Part shown: piece by piece, positions 1 through 33,577 of the stretch
Position numbering within the stretch: the first letter of the stretch is position 1
Layout of the letters: the number at the start of each line of letters is the position of its first letter
Assembly: GCA_009731375.1 (NCBI GenBank)
Contig: BJOX01000055.1
Coordinates: forward strand, 526,812 to 590,811
Source: Paulinella micropora
Taxonomy: Eukaryota; Cercozoa; Imbricatea; Euglyphida
DNA length: 64,000 nt
Direction: 5' to 3'
The notes under the pieces: generated by a model
Told to the model about the DNA's origin: nothing
The model's database searches: none
The model's input: the letters and a program-made list of their open reading frames with translations, nothing else
Translations under genes and position numbers: made by a program

Positions 1-676
<676 letters not shown>

Positions 677-1798
677 GAGGGGAGGGGAGTGGAAAGCACG
701 GGGAAGCTATTCTAAGTTGTTAAGACATATGACCTGCCTGGCATGTCTTTATTGTCTACATCATGCAATGACGACATTTAGGCTAAAGGATTGCATCCTA
801 CGTAATTCTAGCCTGTTTCTTTAAACTGTTTGCTTCAGGTTCTTTGTCAGAGAAGCTTGTGTAATCTAGCTTCAAATAAATTCCGTGTTGTCTCTCTTGT
901 CGTGTGCCATCTGCATTGCTCCCACCACTTTCTTCTCTTTTTACTGCTCGCAACGAAGATCACACAAGCAATCAAGATAAGGAACCAAAATGGTCAATGA
1001 AGTGAACAGGGAAAAGAGAAACATTGCAGGACAGGACGTGAGGGTATCAGACACACCAGCTCCTGCAATGTTTCCCTGTGCATTTCAGTTTGTGGTTTCT
1101 CCAGGGAAAATCGAACTACAGAGTTCTAAAATCTATCCATAAGTCATACTTTGTTTTTCTCTCAGATTTCGAGTCCAGGTTGCGAATCCCTTTGACTTTG
1201 AGCTGTTTTCTCTGCACCCTGTTTTCAGAAAAAATAGACCGACTCGTGGGCAAACAAAACAGCGGGTCCGGCCATACTATGAAACGCAAAAAACTTAGCC
1301 GCAAATAACGAGTAAAGAGAGGTCCGTTAGTTTCAATTTGTCGTTGTCGTGTTTCAAGTGTTATGTTTTTATTTACAATGTTTGTTCGTTCTGGGCATGT
1401 CCAAGATTGAGTAAACATCTGAAACTCCCGGTCCCTGTGCGGCGTTTGCACCACGTTTCTTGTTTAGTTTGGTTGCTTTGTTGTTTTGTTTCTTGTTTGT
1501 TGGTTGCTTGGTTGCTTGGTTGCTTGCAGTTAGTTGCCTCGTTGACAGGCTGGAGAGTTTATTGTTTAGTTGGTGAGATTGTTGGTTGGTCGACCGATTT
1601 GTTTGGTGGTTGATTGTTTGTATATTCGTTTTCCTAGTCGCGGTGGTTTGTAGTGTGTATCGTGTCATGATTGTATCTATGTATGTTCATGCACTTGTGT
1701 TGTTGTCAATCTTGTTGTTGAACAATAGCTGTTTTCTGATGTATTTGTATGTGTTGAGGATGCTGTGTATGTGTGTGTTTGTGTGTAAAGGTTGATCA
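677..1798. other. Unique sequence, no recognised gene
   Basis: This is the first non-repetitive stretch. It is AT-rich, and the short open frames on both strands look random. An AATAAA hexamer lies at 875-880, so part of it could be the 3' end of a transcript lying to the left. From about 1480 the sequence becomes GTTT/TTGG-rich and grades into the tetranucleotide array. Confidence 0.5.
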
Positions 1799-2172
<374 letters not shown>

Positions 2173-2230
2173 GCTATTCCCTCCGGAGTGGCCGCCGTCA
2201 CCCTCCCAGTGCGTGCTCTGCACCGCCTGA

Positions 2231-2518
2231 ACCCCTTGGAGAAGATTTTGCTCATGTTCACCCTTACGAAGATCTTTCGGGCCTCCTCGAAAAGAAGAGT
2301 CCAAAAGCGCACGTCCATCGGACTGCAAGTCGCAACCCGGCATTATCAACCTGGATTCCACCCACTGTGTTGACGCCGAGACATACTCCCATTTCGTCCA
2401 TCGGACAAGAAGTGCCCCGAAAGAACCAACCGAAAGAAGAAAACGCCTGGTATTGCCATCAACACCAAGCGAATGGAAAGGCATTGAAGAAGAACTCCAA
2501 TCCGCACTCCCTCTCATC
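2231..2518 (+). CDS. Possible exon(s) of an unrecognised gene
   Basis: Between two ATCT arrays, one plus-strand frame is open for 96 codons after a TGA at 2228-2230 and runs into a 10-N gap (2519-2528). Its composition is protein-like: Cys, His, Trp and charged residues, with motifs such as IINLDSTHCVDAETY and EWKGIEEEL. After the gap, a pyrimidine tract ending in CAG precedes another short open stretch (about 2555-2640) in a compatible style. I recognise no domain. It may belong to an upstream gene or be an early exon of the plus-strand gene further right. Confidence 0.35.
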
Positions 2519-2663
2519 NNNNNNNNNNAGATTTTTCCTCCTCTTCTTTTTTCCAGAACACAGTCTACCGGTGATTCCCAACCGGACACATGCACAGTAC
2601 AGAAATTACTGTTTGATGTGAAACTGCGTTCCTTTGCAAGGACTACATTCCTTTGCGAAATCT

Positions 2664-2758
2664 CATCTATCTATCTATCTACCTATCTATCTATCTATCT
2701 ATCTATCTGTCTATCTATCTATCTATCTATCTATCTATTTACATATATATATATCTAC

Positions 2759-2813
<55 letters not shown>

Positions 2814-2836
2814 CCTATCTACCTATCTATCTATCC

Positions 2837-2891
<55 letters not shown>

Positions 2892-2913
2892 AACTAACTA
2901 TATATCAATCTAA

Positions 2914-2954
<41 letters not shown>

Positions 2955-2955
2955 A

Positions 2956-2986
<31 letters not shown>

Positions 2987-3029
2987 CTTCTATCTATCTG
3001 TCTATCTATATATCTATATATCTACCTAC

Positions 3030-3065
<36 letters not shown>

Positions 3066-3070
3066 GTATC

Positions 3071-3114
<44 letters not shown>

Positions 3115-3156
3115 CCTATCTACCTATCTATCTATCCATCTATCTATCTATCTATA

Positions 3157-3188
<32 letters not shown>

Positions 3189-3199
3189 AACTAACTATC

Positions 3200-3230
<31 letters not shown>

Positions 3231-3247
3231 CTATCTATCTTATCTCA
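2664..3247. repeat. (ATCT)n microsatellite
   Basis: ATCT array with short ATAT, ACCT and CAACTAACT interruptions. Confidence 0.97.
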
Positions 3248-3795
3248 TCAGTTGATCTCATCACTTACTCCACGGAGCGAACCAAGGCCACTTGAGGTGT
3301 CACTGACCCTCCCTTGGGCTTGGTTTTTTTGAAATGGGTGCCATCTGTCGACAGACAGAGAATTAGGGGATGGTGTGGGTGTGCTGGGCCCGTGGTGGGG
3401 TGCCTTATGTGTGCCTAGCCATACGCCCATAAGTCACATGCCGAAATAGCGACGGGAAGCACAATCCTGTTCCCTCAGGGTGCCCTTTCTCGCTTGTTGA
3501 GCCCGGAATAAAACCCACAGTGCTCTGTCGGTTTATACTAGACTGTCGAACAGTCTCGAAACTCCATCTGCTTACTGGGCCCTCTGTAATGGAGGTGGGA
3601 GCTCGTTCTGCAAGGGGCGCTTATGGAACGAGCCCTGGCCCCGCCTGGTACTAGGGAGCTTTGGTATCGCCTGTATCAGTCCCTTCCGTGCAAACATCAC
3701 GGCTTAGCTGGGCATCGGGTTAATACTTTACCCACAGACTTCCTTGGTTGACGAAATCAGAAGCTCCTTTTTTCTGACATTAGTCGATATCTCAT
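3248..3795 (+). repeat. 548-bp repeat unit, copy A (complete)
   Basis: A moderately GC-rich unit found again at 5354-5682, 6177-6604 and, inverted, 17413-17549. It contains the inverted pair GCTCGTTC/GAACGAGC and no convincing frame. Copy A is whole, running from CAGTTGATCTCATC to GATATCTCAT. In the second locus the end of one unit joins the start of the next directly, at about 5550, so the unit was once arranged head to tail. I do not recognise a family. Confidence 0.85.
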
Positions 3796-3835
3796 CTATC
3801 GATCTATCTACCTACCTACCTACCTACCTATCTAC

Positions 3836-3889
<54 letters not shown>

Positions 3890-3902
3890 CTATCTATCTA
3901 TC

Positions 3903-3946
<44 letters not shown>

Positions 3947-3947
3947 C

Positions 3948-3980
<33 letters not shown>

Positions 3981-3990
3981 GATCTATCTC

Positions 3991-4035
<45 letters not shown>

Positions 4036-4036
4036 A

Positions 4037-4103
<67 letters not shown>

Positions 4104-4132
4104 GTCACCCTTGTCAATCTCTACACGTATCG

Positions 4133-4172
<40 letters not shown>

Positions 4173-4281
4173 GTCTATCTGTCTGTCTATCTGTCTATCT
4201 GTCTGTCTGTCTGTCTGTATGTGGATCTAACCACCTACTCGCCCGCCTACCTACCTACTCATCCATCTCTCTATCTATCTG

Positions 4282-4313
<32 letters not shown>

Positions 4314-4339
4314 CCTATCTACCTATCTACCTACCTACC

Positions 4340-4370
<31 letters not shown>

Positions 4371-4397
4371 CTATCTACTACCTACCTACCTACCTAC

Positions 4398-4442
<45 letters not shown>

Positions 4443-4575
4443 GTTCTATCTATCTATCTATCTATGTATTTATGTATGTGTGTATGTATGTATGTATGTA
4501 TATATGTATGTATGCATGTATGTCTGTATGTATTTATCTGTGTATCTACGTATCTATATATCTATGTATTTAGGT
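3796..4575. repeat. (ATCT)n passing into (ATGT)n
   Basis: Tetranucleotide arrays with CTAC and CTGT variants; the last 100 bases are ATGT. One short non-repeat island (TTGTCACCCTTGTCAATC) lies near 4100. Confidence 0.95.
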
Positions 4576-4617
4576 ATGAATCCCCAAAGACCCGAACCGC
4601 CACCTTTTAGCCTGGAG
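4576..4617 (+). CDS. Candidate first coding exon of the HIRAN/ART gene
   Basis: A 42-bp island reads ATG then [14 protein letters not shown] and ends at GAG|GTATCT, a plausible donor in phase 0. The first secure exon of the gene (7836) also starts in phase 0, so the two could be joined. A second copy at 7407-7448, inside a duplicated 0.6-kb segment, carries an in-frame TAA and is dead. The ATG is weak evidence by itself; the intact/decayed pair is what suggests coding. Confidence 0.35.
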
Positions 4618-5353
<736 letters not shown>

Positions 5354-5682
5354 GGTGGGAGCTCGTTCTGCAAGGGGCGCTTATGGAACGAGCCCTGGCC
5401 CCGCCTGGTACGGGAGGTTTTGGTATCGCCTGTGTCCCTTCCGTGCAAACATCACGGCTTAGCTGGGCATTGGGTTAATACTTTATCCACAGACTTCCTT
5501 GGTTGACGAAAGAAGCTCCTTTTTTCTGACATTAGTCGATATCTCATCAGTTGATCTCATCACTTACTCCACGGAGCGAACCAAGGCCACTTAAGCTGTC
5601 ACACCCTCCCTTGGGCTTGGTTTTTTTGAAATGGGTGCCATCTGTCGACAGACAGAGAATTAGGGGATGGTGTGGGTGTGCT
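5354..5682 (+). repeat. 548-bp repeat, copy B (end of one unit plus start of the next)
   Basis: It begins inside the unit at GGTGGGAGCTCG, reaches the unit end at about 5550 and continues without interruption into the start of a second unit. That second unit is broken at 5682 by an ATCT array and resumes at 6177. Confidence 0.85.
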
Positions 5683-5685
5683 ATA

Positions 5686-5722
<37 letters not shown>

Positions 5723-5764
5723 GTCTATTTATCTATCTATCTATCTATCTTTTTAACTATCTAA

Positions 5765-5801
<37 letters not shown>

Positions 5802-5810
5802 CATCTATCC

Positions 5811-5842
<32 letters not shown>

Positions 5843-5872
5843 GTCTATCTACCTACCTACCTATCTACCTAC

Positions 5873-5919
<47 letters not shown>

Positions 5920-5956
5920 CCTACCTACCTAGCTACCTACCTATCTATCTACCTAC

Positions 5957-5994
<38 letters not shown>

Positions 5995-6118
5995 CTAACT
6001 ATCAATCTATCTATCGAACTATCTATCTATCTATCGATCTCTCTATCGATCTATCTATCTGTCTATCTGTCTATCTATCTATCTATCTATCTATCTACCT
6101 ACCTACCTACCTACCTAC

Positions 6119-6176
<58 letters not shown>
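5683..6176. repeat. (ATCT)n array inside a 548-bp unit
   Basis: 494 bp of ATCT-type repeat, flanked on both sides by the same 19 bp (GGGATGGTGTGGGTGTGCT at 5664-5682 and 6177-6195). The unit to left and right is otherwise continuous. Confidence 0.95.
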
Positions 6177-6602
6177 GGGATGGTGTGGGTGTGCTGGGCC
6201 CGTGGTGGGGTGCCTTATGTGTGCCTAGCCATACGCCCATAAGTCACATGCCGAAATAGCGATGGGAAGCACAATCCTGTTCCCTCAGGGTGCATTTCTC
6301 GCTTGTTGAGCCCGGAATAAAACCCACAGTGCTCTGTCGGTTTATGCTAGACTGTCGATCAGTCTCGAAACTCCATCTGCTTACTGGGCCTTCTGTAATG
6401 GAGGTGGGAGCTCGTTCTGCAAGGGGCGCTTATGGAACGAGCCCTGGCCCCGCCTGGTACTAGGGAGCTTTGGTATCGCCTGTATCAGTCCCTTCCGTGC
6501 AAACATCACGGCTTAGCTGGGCATCGGGTTAATACTTTACCCACAGACTTCCTTGGTTGACGAAATCAGAAGCTCCTTTTTTCTGACATTAGTCGATATC
6601 TC

Positions 6603-6604
<2 letters not shown>
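6177..6604 (+). repeat. 548-bp repeat, copy C (right part of the interrupted unit)
   Basis: It continues the unit broken at 5682 and ends at the same GATATCTCAT|CTATC boundary as copy A, where another ATCT array begins. Confidence 0.85.
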
Positions 6605-6676
<72 letters not shown>

Positions 6677-6786
6677 ATATCTACTATCTACTACCTACCT
6701 ACCTACCTACCTACCTATCTATCTATCTATCTATCTATCTATCCACCTATCCATCTGTCTATCCACCTATCCATCTATCTATCTAC

Positions 6787-6845
<59 letters not shown>

Positions 6846-6914
6846 CCTATCTATCTATCTACCTACCTATGTACCTACCTACCTACCTACCTACCTACCT
6901 CCTTACCTACCATG

Positions 6915-6951
<37 letters not shown>

Positions 6952-6956
6952 GTCTG
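6605..6956. repeat. (ATCT)n microsatellite
   Basis: ATCT array with CTAC and CCATCTGT variants. Confidence 0.96.
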
Positions 6957-7153
6957 TCGCGTAGAACCGTCAGACTGCACAAATTCGGGGCCTAGTGCCC
7001 ATTCCCAGCCCGCTACCCAGTCGCTGATTGGCGGCGGGGTGGAATGGATGCCTATGTCTTCGGATATGCAGAGCTGATAGACCAAACATATCTATCTGTC
7101 TGTCTATGTGTTGAACAGTATCAGGCAACTTCGCCCACGCTCATTAAAGACTT
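6957..7153. other. Unique island between microsatellites
   Basis: A plus-strand frame is open to TGA at about 7075 and ends in GGGVEWMPMSSDMQS; a possible acceptor (GTCGCGTAG) precedes it. A second short piece near 7111-7147 (YQATSPTLIKDL) follows GAACAG. Either could be an exon fragment of the plus-strand gene, but there is no domain and no phase evidence. Confidence 0.3.
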
Positions 7154-7195
7154 ACATACATACATACATTCATACATACATTCATACATACATAC

Positions 7196-7226
<31 letters not shown>

Positions 7227-7458
7227 TGTATGTGTGTATGTAGGTATATATGTATGTACATATGTATGCATGTATGTATGTGTGTATGTGTGTATGTATG
7301 TATGTATTTATGTATGTGTGGTTGTATGTATGTATGTATGTCTGTATGTATGTCTGTATGTATGTATCTGTGCATCTACGTATCTATGTATCTATGTATT
7401 TAGGTATGAATCCCCAAAGACCCGAACCCCCACCGTTTTAAGCCTGTTGGTATGTATG

Positions 7459-7503
<45 letters not shown>

Positions 7504-7835
7504 GTCTGTCTATCTATCTATCTATCTGTCTGTGTACCTACCTACCTACCTACCTATATATCTATCTATCTATCTATTTGTCTATCTAATCCATCTTTCC
7601 ATCCATCTAACCATCTCTATCCATCTATCTTTCTATCTATCCATCTATCCATCCATTTTTCTATCTACCCTTCTATCGATCTAGGTGATCTTGTGTGTTT
7701 GTATGTATGTATGTATGTAATGTATGTAATTTATGTATGTATGTATGTATGTATGTACGTATGTATGTATGTATTTATGTGCGTATGTATGTATGTAAAC
7801 CATTCACATGCATATATCTCCACCTGCCTGTATAG
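7154..7835. repeat. (ATGT)n/(ATCT)n segment, duplicate of 4.48-5.10 kb
   Basis: It has the same succession of blocks as 4.48-5.10 kb, including a decayed copy of the 4576 exon (7407-7448, in-frame TAA) and the GATCTAGGTGATCTTGTG word at 7679. The pyrimidine-rich end at about 7815-7835 serves as the acceptor for the next exon. Confidence 0.85.
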
Positions 7836-27881
<20,046 letters not shown>

Positions 27882-27967
27882 CATATACATATACATACAC
27901 AAAAACACATAGAGTTATACATAGTATGTAGATAACTTCTCTCTCTCTCTCTCTCTCTCTCACCGTG

Positions 27968-28000
<33 letters not shown>

Positions 28001-28098
28001 CAACAACGTACGCACTGCCCGTGTCCCTGCAGCCTGAGTCTTGAGGGCCAATTCCTCTAAAGCTGGTAGCAGAGTGAAAGTTGATTCCGCGAGGGACG

Positions 28099-28134
<36 letters not shown>

Positions 28135-28216
28135 GCCACAAAGCCTCGAAACTTATTTAATTCTGAGAATTGTACAAAGGAATGAAATGTCGGCCGGCCC
28201 GCACAATACATAGTGT
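27882..28216. other. 3' flank of the ART gene
   Basis: Short unique sequence with (TC)n at 27939-27960, (CA)n at 27968-28000 and (ATT)n at about 28098-28134. No obvious AATAAA directly after the stop; probably 3' UTR. Confidence 0.5.
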
Positions 28217-28220
28217 TTAA

Positions 28221-31091
28221 GTGCATGTGCATGATTGCCAATTGGCAACGCAAACTAATTACTTTCAGATGCAGTAAAAAATGAAAAAAATTACTAAGTT
28301 AAAAAATATTAAAATTTATTGTATTATTAATAAACGGGCCGGACCCAAAACTTGAAAAAAAAATTTAAAAAAAGTTTAATATGATGGCTGGTGAGTCTGC
28401 TCGCTCAGTCGGAGAACTGGTTGCAAAAATGTTGTTTCCAATTGGCAACGACTACAAAAGGCTGCCTCACACTGGCTCAACGCTTCTCTTTTTTTTTATC
28501 TCCATGCTTGACATGCCAGACCTGACACCCCCGATCCTTTGAGCCACATAGCGCCATTTCGGGCCCGCATGTTTTGCAATAGAAAGACATCAAGACCGGT
28601 GCAGAAGTTCCTTTCACACACGACAACGCCTGCGTTTGCGCCTGGTTATTGCCTGATTGAACGCATCGCCCAGCTCTCTCTTGCGTTTCTTTGCATCTGC
28701 CATCACCATGAGACTATACATGGCCAATTCGGAGTGTGGAACGTTGATATCATGAGTCGGGGCCACGGAGGTTCTCCGAACTCGGCGAAAGCATGGACCA
28801 ATCAATATCAGCTGCTTGTTTGTGCTTCAGCAAGGCTTCTGCCATCACTGTGACTTTTGAAAAACCCGAGCCTGCTGGTGTCTTTCCCTTTTACAAACAT
28901 TGCTTGGGGTGTGTGAGAAAAATGGATGTAGTGCAAGTAAGCGTTGGCAAAAAGTTTTCAAAGTCCATCAAGATGAGAAAGTCGGCCTGAGTCCAGTGCC
29001 TTACTGAGACGTTCAAATTCATGGATGAAGTGGCGGGCCGTGGCGAACAGAGTTGAAGCGATCTACCGCGTTAAATGATTCGTAATACTGGGCCACCACA
29101 TCGCACCTCGGAATGAACTTGCTTTGTTCGGGCTGAACCGTGCCTTCCTGGGTTTACCAGGCAAAGTAGACCCCCGAGTAGCAATTATTTGCTGCATGTT
29201 GTGGTCATTCTGGTTGACAGCAAGGAGGTTGAATCCATCCTTTTGACAAACAGCTGAGGCCAGATCACCCTTGTTGTTTCCCCTGGCCTTCCACAATTTG
29301 ATTTTTGGAAAAGTCGCAGTCGCTGTTTTGACCATGCCAATAAAATTGAGACCCGAAGCCTTGAGAGCAAGTGCAGTCTTAACAGACGCGAACCAAGAGT
29401 CCCCGACTATCAGGCGGCCAGTTCCATACCGTAGTTGCAGTGGTTACACCCCAGTCTTGCACTTCTTCCTTTGCACGATCACGATCTTTACCTTCCACAC
29501 ATTGTAAAGCAATACACACGCCCGAAACAACGTCGCAGGCCGTATGATATTCCCTCCCAGGTGAAATTGGTTTTCGAGGGACATATACCTGACCTGGCAT
29601 GTCTTTCCCTGTCCACTTTCCCATACTTTCGTCGACAGTGATGGTAGGACCTGGTTGGATGGCACAAGCAAACCGCTTATTAGTTTCTTCCATCATAAAA
29701 CGAACCGGCAAAAATAGATCTGCGTCCGTAGCTTCTGGGCCAGCTGATAGGTTCTGCAAAATGGACTGAAATCGATTGGCAGACATGTACCCGAAGTTCC
29801 AAAGCCGTCACCGGGCGTGCTATCCATTCTCATTTCGTCTGAGGGGGTCCAGTGGGCTCGACGCCTGCCCCTATCAAGCTGGGAAATTTTGATCAACAAC
29901 CCCAAAAGACAGCAAAGTCGTCCTGATCGATGGGCTTTGCTAGGTGAGGCTGCTTCAATTTTGCGAGTGCAGCATTCGTAAACTCAATAATACGAGACAC
30001 TGCCTTTGGTGGCATAAAGTGCATGAAATGTCTGCACACACATTGCATAAAAAAATGACAACGGGAAGTTAGAGTTGCAGATAAAAACCGTGAACAAAGA
30101 GACAGTGACGAAAACAGTAAGAAAAGATTATGACAGAATGAAGTTGTACGGTCTTGGGTTCTCTGAATGCAATGCATGTCGACACGTTTGGACAACATGA
30201 AACACAAGCACAACACATGGGCATATTGCACTGCACTGGAAATAGAGCATAAAAACAAAAGAGCAGAGAAAGAAGAAAAAATACGCAAGGGGGTCGGCTG
30301 TGGCAGCATTCTCCAGCCTAGTTTTAGGACGCGGCAAACACAGGTCGATCTGCACTCCAGTCTACAACATGAAAACATTGTTCGGGTGTTTCTGTTCCTC
30401 CTTTTGTACTTGAGCGTCTGAGTAAGGGCATGTGTTGTAACCAGAGTGATCCTCCTCTTCTCCTCCTTCCTCTTCCTCTTCCTCTGGCTCTTCCGACTCC
30501 ATCTCATTCATGTCCCCAGACTTCTGTTCAGGTCGATCTTCTTCAGTGGCTTCTTCGTCATCTGAAAACTGCACTACTACCTCTTTCATATCATCATCAA
30601 TACATTTGAAACTATTCACTGCATGCTTCTGTTCTTGTCTCAGATCCCCAGTCTTGAAGAAATAGTCTTTCTCGTCAAAGTCAAGAGTCACTAAAGCCTT
30701 CGCATACTTTGTTTTTGCTTCCTTCAGTGTTCCCACAAGCCTTATGTCTTGGTAGACAGCTTCCCCAAATTTTCTCTTTGCCAAAGCCTTTCCTAGCTTC
30801 ACAGCAGGGGCCGAAACGAGACTCCCTACCTCCATGACTTTGAGAAAAGCGATGCAAAAAGGCAATTTTGAAAAAAAAATAGTGGGTCAGGAAAATACAC
30901 ATTTCTCTACTTCTGCACACGGAAAAGGTGGATAAATTTCACGCAACGATTGCTACGATTTGGGGGAAGCCGGGTCAGTCATCAATTGTGTTTTATTGAG
31001 CCGAAAAACTGTAAAATAATTCTTCAAAAACATGTCACTGAAAAACGTTGCCAATTGGTAACCGAAATTACCAATTGGCAATGTCATGCAC
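28221..31091 (-). mobile_element. piggyBac-like DNA transposon
   Basis: TTAA at 28217-28220 and 31092-31095 flanks terminal inverted repeats. The left end is GTGCATGTGCATGATTGCCA and the right end, read inward, is GTGCATGACATTGCCAATTG. The palindrome TTGCCAATTGGCAA or close variants occur at both ends and subterminally (about 28438, 31048, 31070). The element is 2,871 bp and contains a decayed transposase. TTAA target duplication is diagnostic of the superfamily. Confidence 0.93.
28900..30865 (-). pseudogene. piggyBac-like transposase, frameshifted
   Basis: N-terminal part at 30865-30362 (acidic, after ATG at 30865). A likely intron ends at GTGTGTGCAG (about 30031). Then comes the DDE core (PF13843-like): FMHFMPPKAVSRIIEF, TVDESMGKWTG with the first Asp (about 29630), PGREYHTACD, GDSWFASV with the second Asp (about 29400), and NAVDRFNSVRHG with the third Asp (about 29062). 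The frame changes near 29900, 29790, 29420, 29100 and 29040, with a further stop after that. All three catalytic Asp survive, but no single frame spans them. A basic segment (KKRKREL) lies near 28680. Non-autonomous today unless several of the shifts are read errors. Confidence 0.88.
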
Positions 31092-31095
31092 TTAA

Positions 31096-32665
31096 ACAAT
31101 AGTGGCATTGAGTGTCGTCAGTCTTGTCGTTACTTGACTCTTATGCTTGCTCTGCCCCTCTACCGTTGAGTGACGACTTAGTGTCAAAGTAGCTGTTCCG
31201 GTTACAGAAATTATTCAAAATCACAAAGAAGGAAAAATATCAAACTTGAGACAAAATGTCACGGTCCGACCGCTTAGGAAGTCAGTTAGGTGATGGGATT
31301 AATACAACCGGTAAATACGTTAGTTAATAGTTATAGTTCATAGTGTGGAAAAAAGGGCCTGGGTAATTACTGGTGTGGGTGGCAGTGGTGGCGCAAATGC
31401 CAATATGTCACGTATGGACACCTGAAATTTTGGACTTAGAGACCTGTGCGAGCTGTTTCGTTCGTTTGGCTGGCTTTTGTCTGTTTTGTGCGATTTACCT
31501 ATTAAATGACGTTTGGACGCAGCTGGTTATTTAGTTAACAGGTGACGCCTGGGAGACGTTGAACCGGCTTCTAATATCATCAATACTGTTCAACTTCTTC
31601 AGGGTTGTGAGCCTTGTACGAGTGGAAGCACAACAACATCACCAATGTGATCCAAAGGAAAGTTTTCTACTGTCTGTGTCACAACCAAGAGTGACACAAC
31701 AGAAGGGAAGTCATTTCAGCTGTTCTTCGGAACCACTGCGTAAATCCTTGTGGTTGAACAGGGGGTACTGAGAGCTCTAGAGAGGTCAAGCTACCGACAG
31801 GAGGCAAGAGTGAGCCTTCGGGTCAGAAGGACATCTACAGGAACGGTTTAGGGGTTTGCACAAAACCCCATCATCAGGGAAGCCCAGAAACTAGTCTAGG
31901 GGTGCTTGAGGCTTGCCGCAGGAGTGTTGGTGGGTGCAGGCTAGCTACCTGTCAAAGAAAACCAACTGAAAAGGCCAACAGAGGATTGCTGCAAGTAGGC
32001 AAACTGCAACGTACTCTTAGGGGGGAATTTGCAGAGGGGGTATCAGCCAGTCAGACACAAACAACAGACAGAGGACAACCATCTTTCTGGAATATAGAGG
32101 TGACTTTCGGTGTCTGAAAAACAGAGAAATGGAAAAGCGTCGACAAACATACCTTGCTATAGCGGTAGGGAAGACTGGGAAGACTTTCAACGAAGCCTGA
32201 TGCTAGAGGCAGTTAGGAAGGACCTTAAGGGTGGATTTGAGGACCTCAAGGGGCATAAGTTGGAAGTGCATCGTGCAAACCTACGTAGGTTGCACATGGC
32301 TGGCAAGACAGTGCCGGAATATGTGGGAGAAACATGCCAAAAAGAAAGCAATGTCAGCAGCAGCAAGCAGCAGCAATGCAGAAGGATCACTAATCAGTGC
32401 ATTAGGGCTGCAGGAAAGTGGAGGCATGGAAGAGGTCGTTCAGCAGTGAGTTCTTCGGGCTTGGTGCCTGAGGGGGTGAGTGGATATGTTGTGAAAGTGG
32501 GGTAGTAAGTGAGTTATTGTATTTCGTTTTCCTCTCCCTTTCCCCGCTTGAGTCCTCCGTGTTTGCGTGGAGGTCTGAAGGCGTGATTCCCTTATTGGTG
32601 TGGTCCGTGGAGTCCATTCCCGGGTAAGCCTTCCCCTGGGGGGGGGGGGGGGGGGGGGCCCCCCC
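31096..32665. other. Unique sequence with a weak gag-like frame
   Basis: From about 31257 (TGTCACGGTCCGACC) to 32000 there is no good frame. At 32110-32330 a plus frame reads NIPCYSGREDWEDFQ ... KTVPEYVGETCQ, whose Trp/Phe spacing vaguely recalls the start of an LTR-retrotransposon gag. No primer-binding site or second LTR can be seen before the gap at 32666. Confidence 0.3.
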
Positions 32666-33065
32666 NNNNNNNNNNNNNNNNNNNNNNNNNNNNNNNNNNN
32701 NNNNNNNNNNNNNNNNNNNNNNNNNNNNNNNNNNNNNNNNNNNNNNNNNNNNNNNNNNNNNNNNNNNNNNNNNNNNNNNNNNNNNNNNNNNNNNNNNNNN
32801 NNNNNNNNNNNNNNNNNNNNNNNNNNNNNNNNNNNNNNNNNNNNNNNNNNNNNNNNNNNNNNNNNNNNNNNNNNNNNNNNNNNNNNNNNNNNNNNNNNNN
32901 NNNNNNNNNNNNNNNNNNNNNNNNNNNNNNNNNNNNNNNNNNNNNNNNNNNNNNNNNNNNNNNNNNNNNNNNNNNNNNNNNNNNNNNNNNNNNNNNNNNN
33001 NNNNNNNNNNNNNNNNNNNNNNNNNNNNNNNNNNNNNNNNNNNNNNNNNNNNNNNNNNNNNNNNN
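32666..33065. other. Assembly gap
   Basis: 400 N bounded by poly-G and poly-C runs. Confidence 1.
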
Positions 33066-33101
33066 CCCCCCCCCCCCCCCCCCCCCACTTGCTGCACCTC
33101 T

Positions 33102-33317
33102 GATCAGTACCATTTCGACCCTTCTCCACATTGGAATGCCCTGTCGGCGGATGGAGCCAAATTTGTTCCTGTCCGAGATGCAGATGGATACGGTGCCTTG
33201 CTCAGTGTGGGTTTCTCCGATCGGGAAACCCTCCCTGGAGGCACCTTGTTTGCACCTACGGACGGTACCATTATAATCCCTTCCGCCTTAGGAGGGTGTG
33301 CCGACAGCAGGGGTTGA
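33102..33317 (+). CDS. Unrecognised open segment, 5' end lost in gap
   Basis: Emerging from the poly-C edge of the gap, 71 codons are open to TGA: DQYHFDPSPHWNALSADG, then VGFSDRETLPGGTLF and TIIIPSALGG. The composition is protein-like and strand-rich. A later frame (33578-33900) has the related-looking phrases VVPYGWAGYLDIVIADG and IAPSGWAGHLGLVGVA. I do not recognise the family. Confidence 0.35.
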   Translation, partial: DQYHFDPSPHWNALSADGAKFVPVRDADGYGALLSVGFSDRETLPGGTLFAPTDGTIIIPSALGGCADSRG

Positions 33318-33577
33318 TAGTGAGTTGCCCTGGTCTTGTACTGGATGCCACGTCGGAGGCCCTCGAATAGGGCCTGGCTCTGGGTGTGTGTATGTTTCAG
33401 TGGTTGTATCGTGCCTAGTGCTCATTGTTTGTGTGCTGTGTTGGGGATCGGCGGGGTGTGTTGGGCCGTATGTTTGTTAATAGCAGGTCGGTCAGACTGG
33501 GACGGTGTCCTTTGGGGTGATGTGTTGGTGGTTTCTGCTGTCCTTCCTTTTCAGTCGGTGTTGTATGGAAGGGTTTA

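Noticed and set aside
31257-32505. LTR retrotransposon
   Set aside because: A TGTCACGG start and a gag-like phrase were noticed, but no second LTR, primer-binding site or pol is visible.
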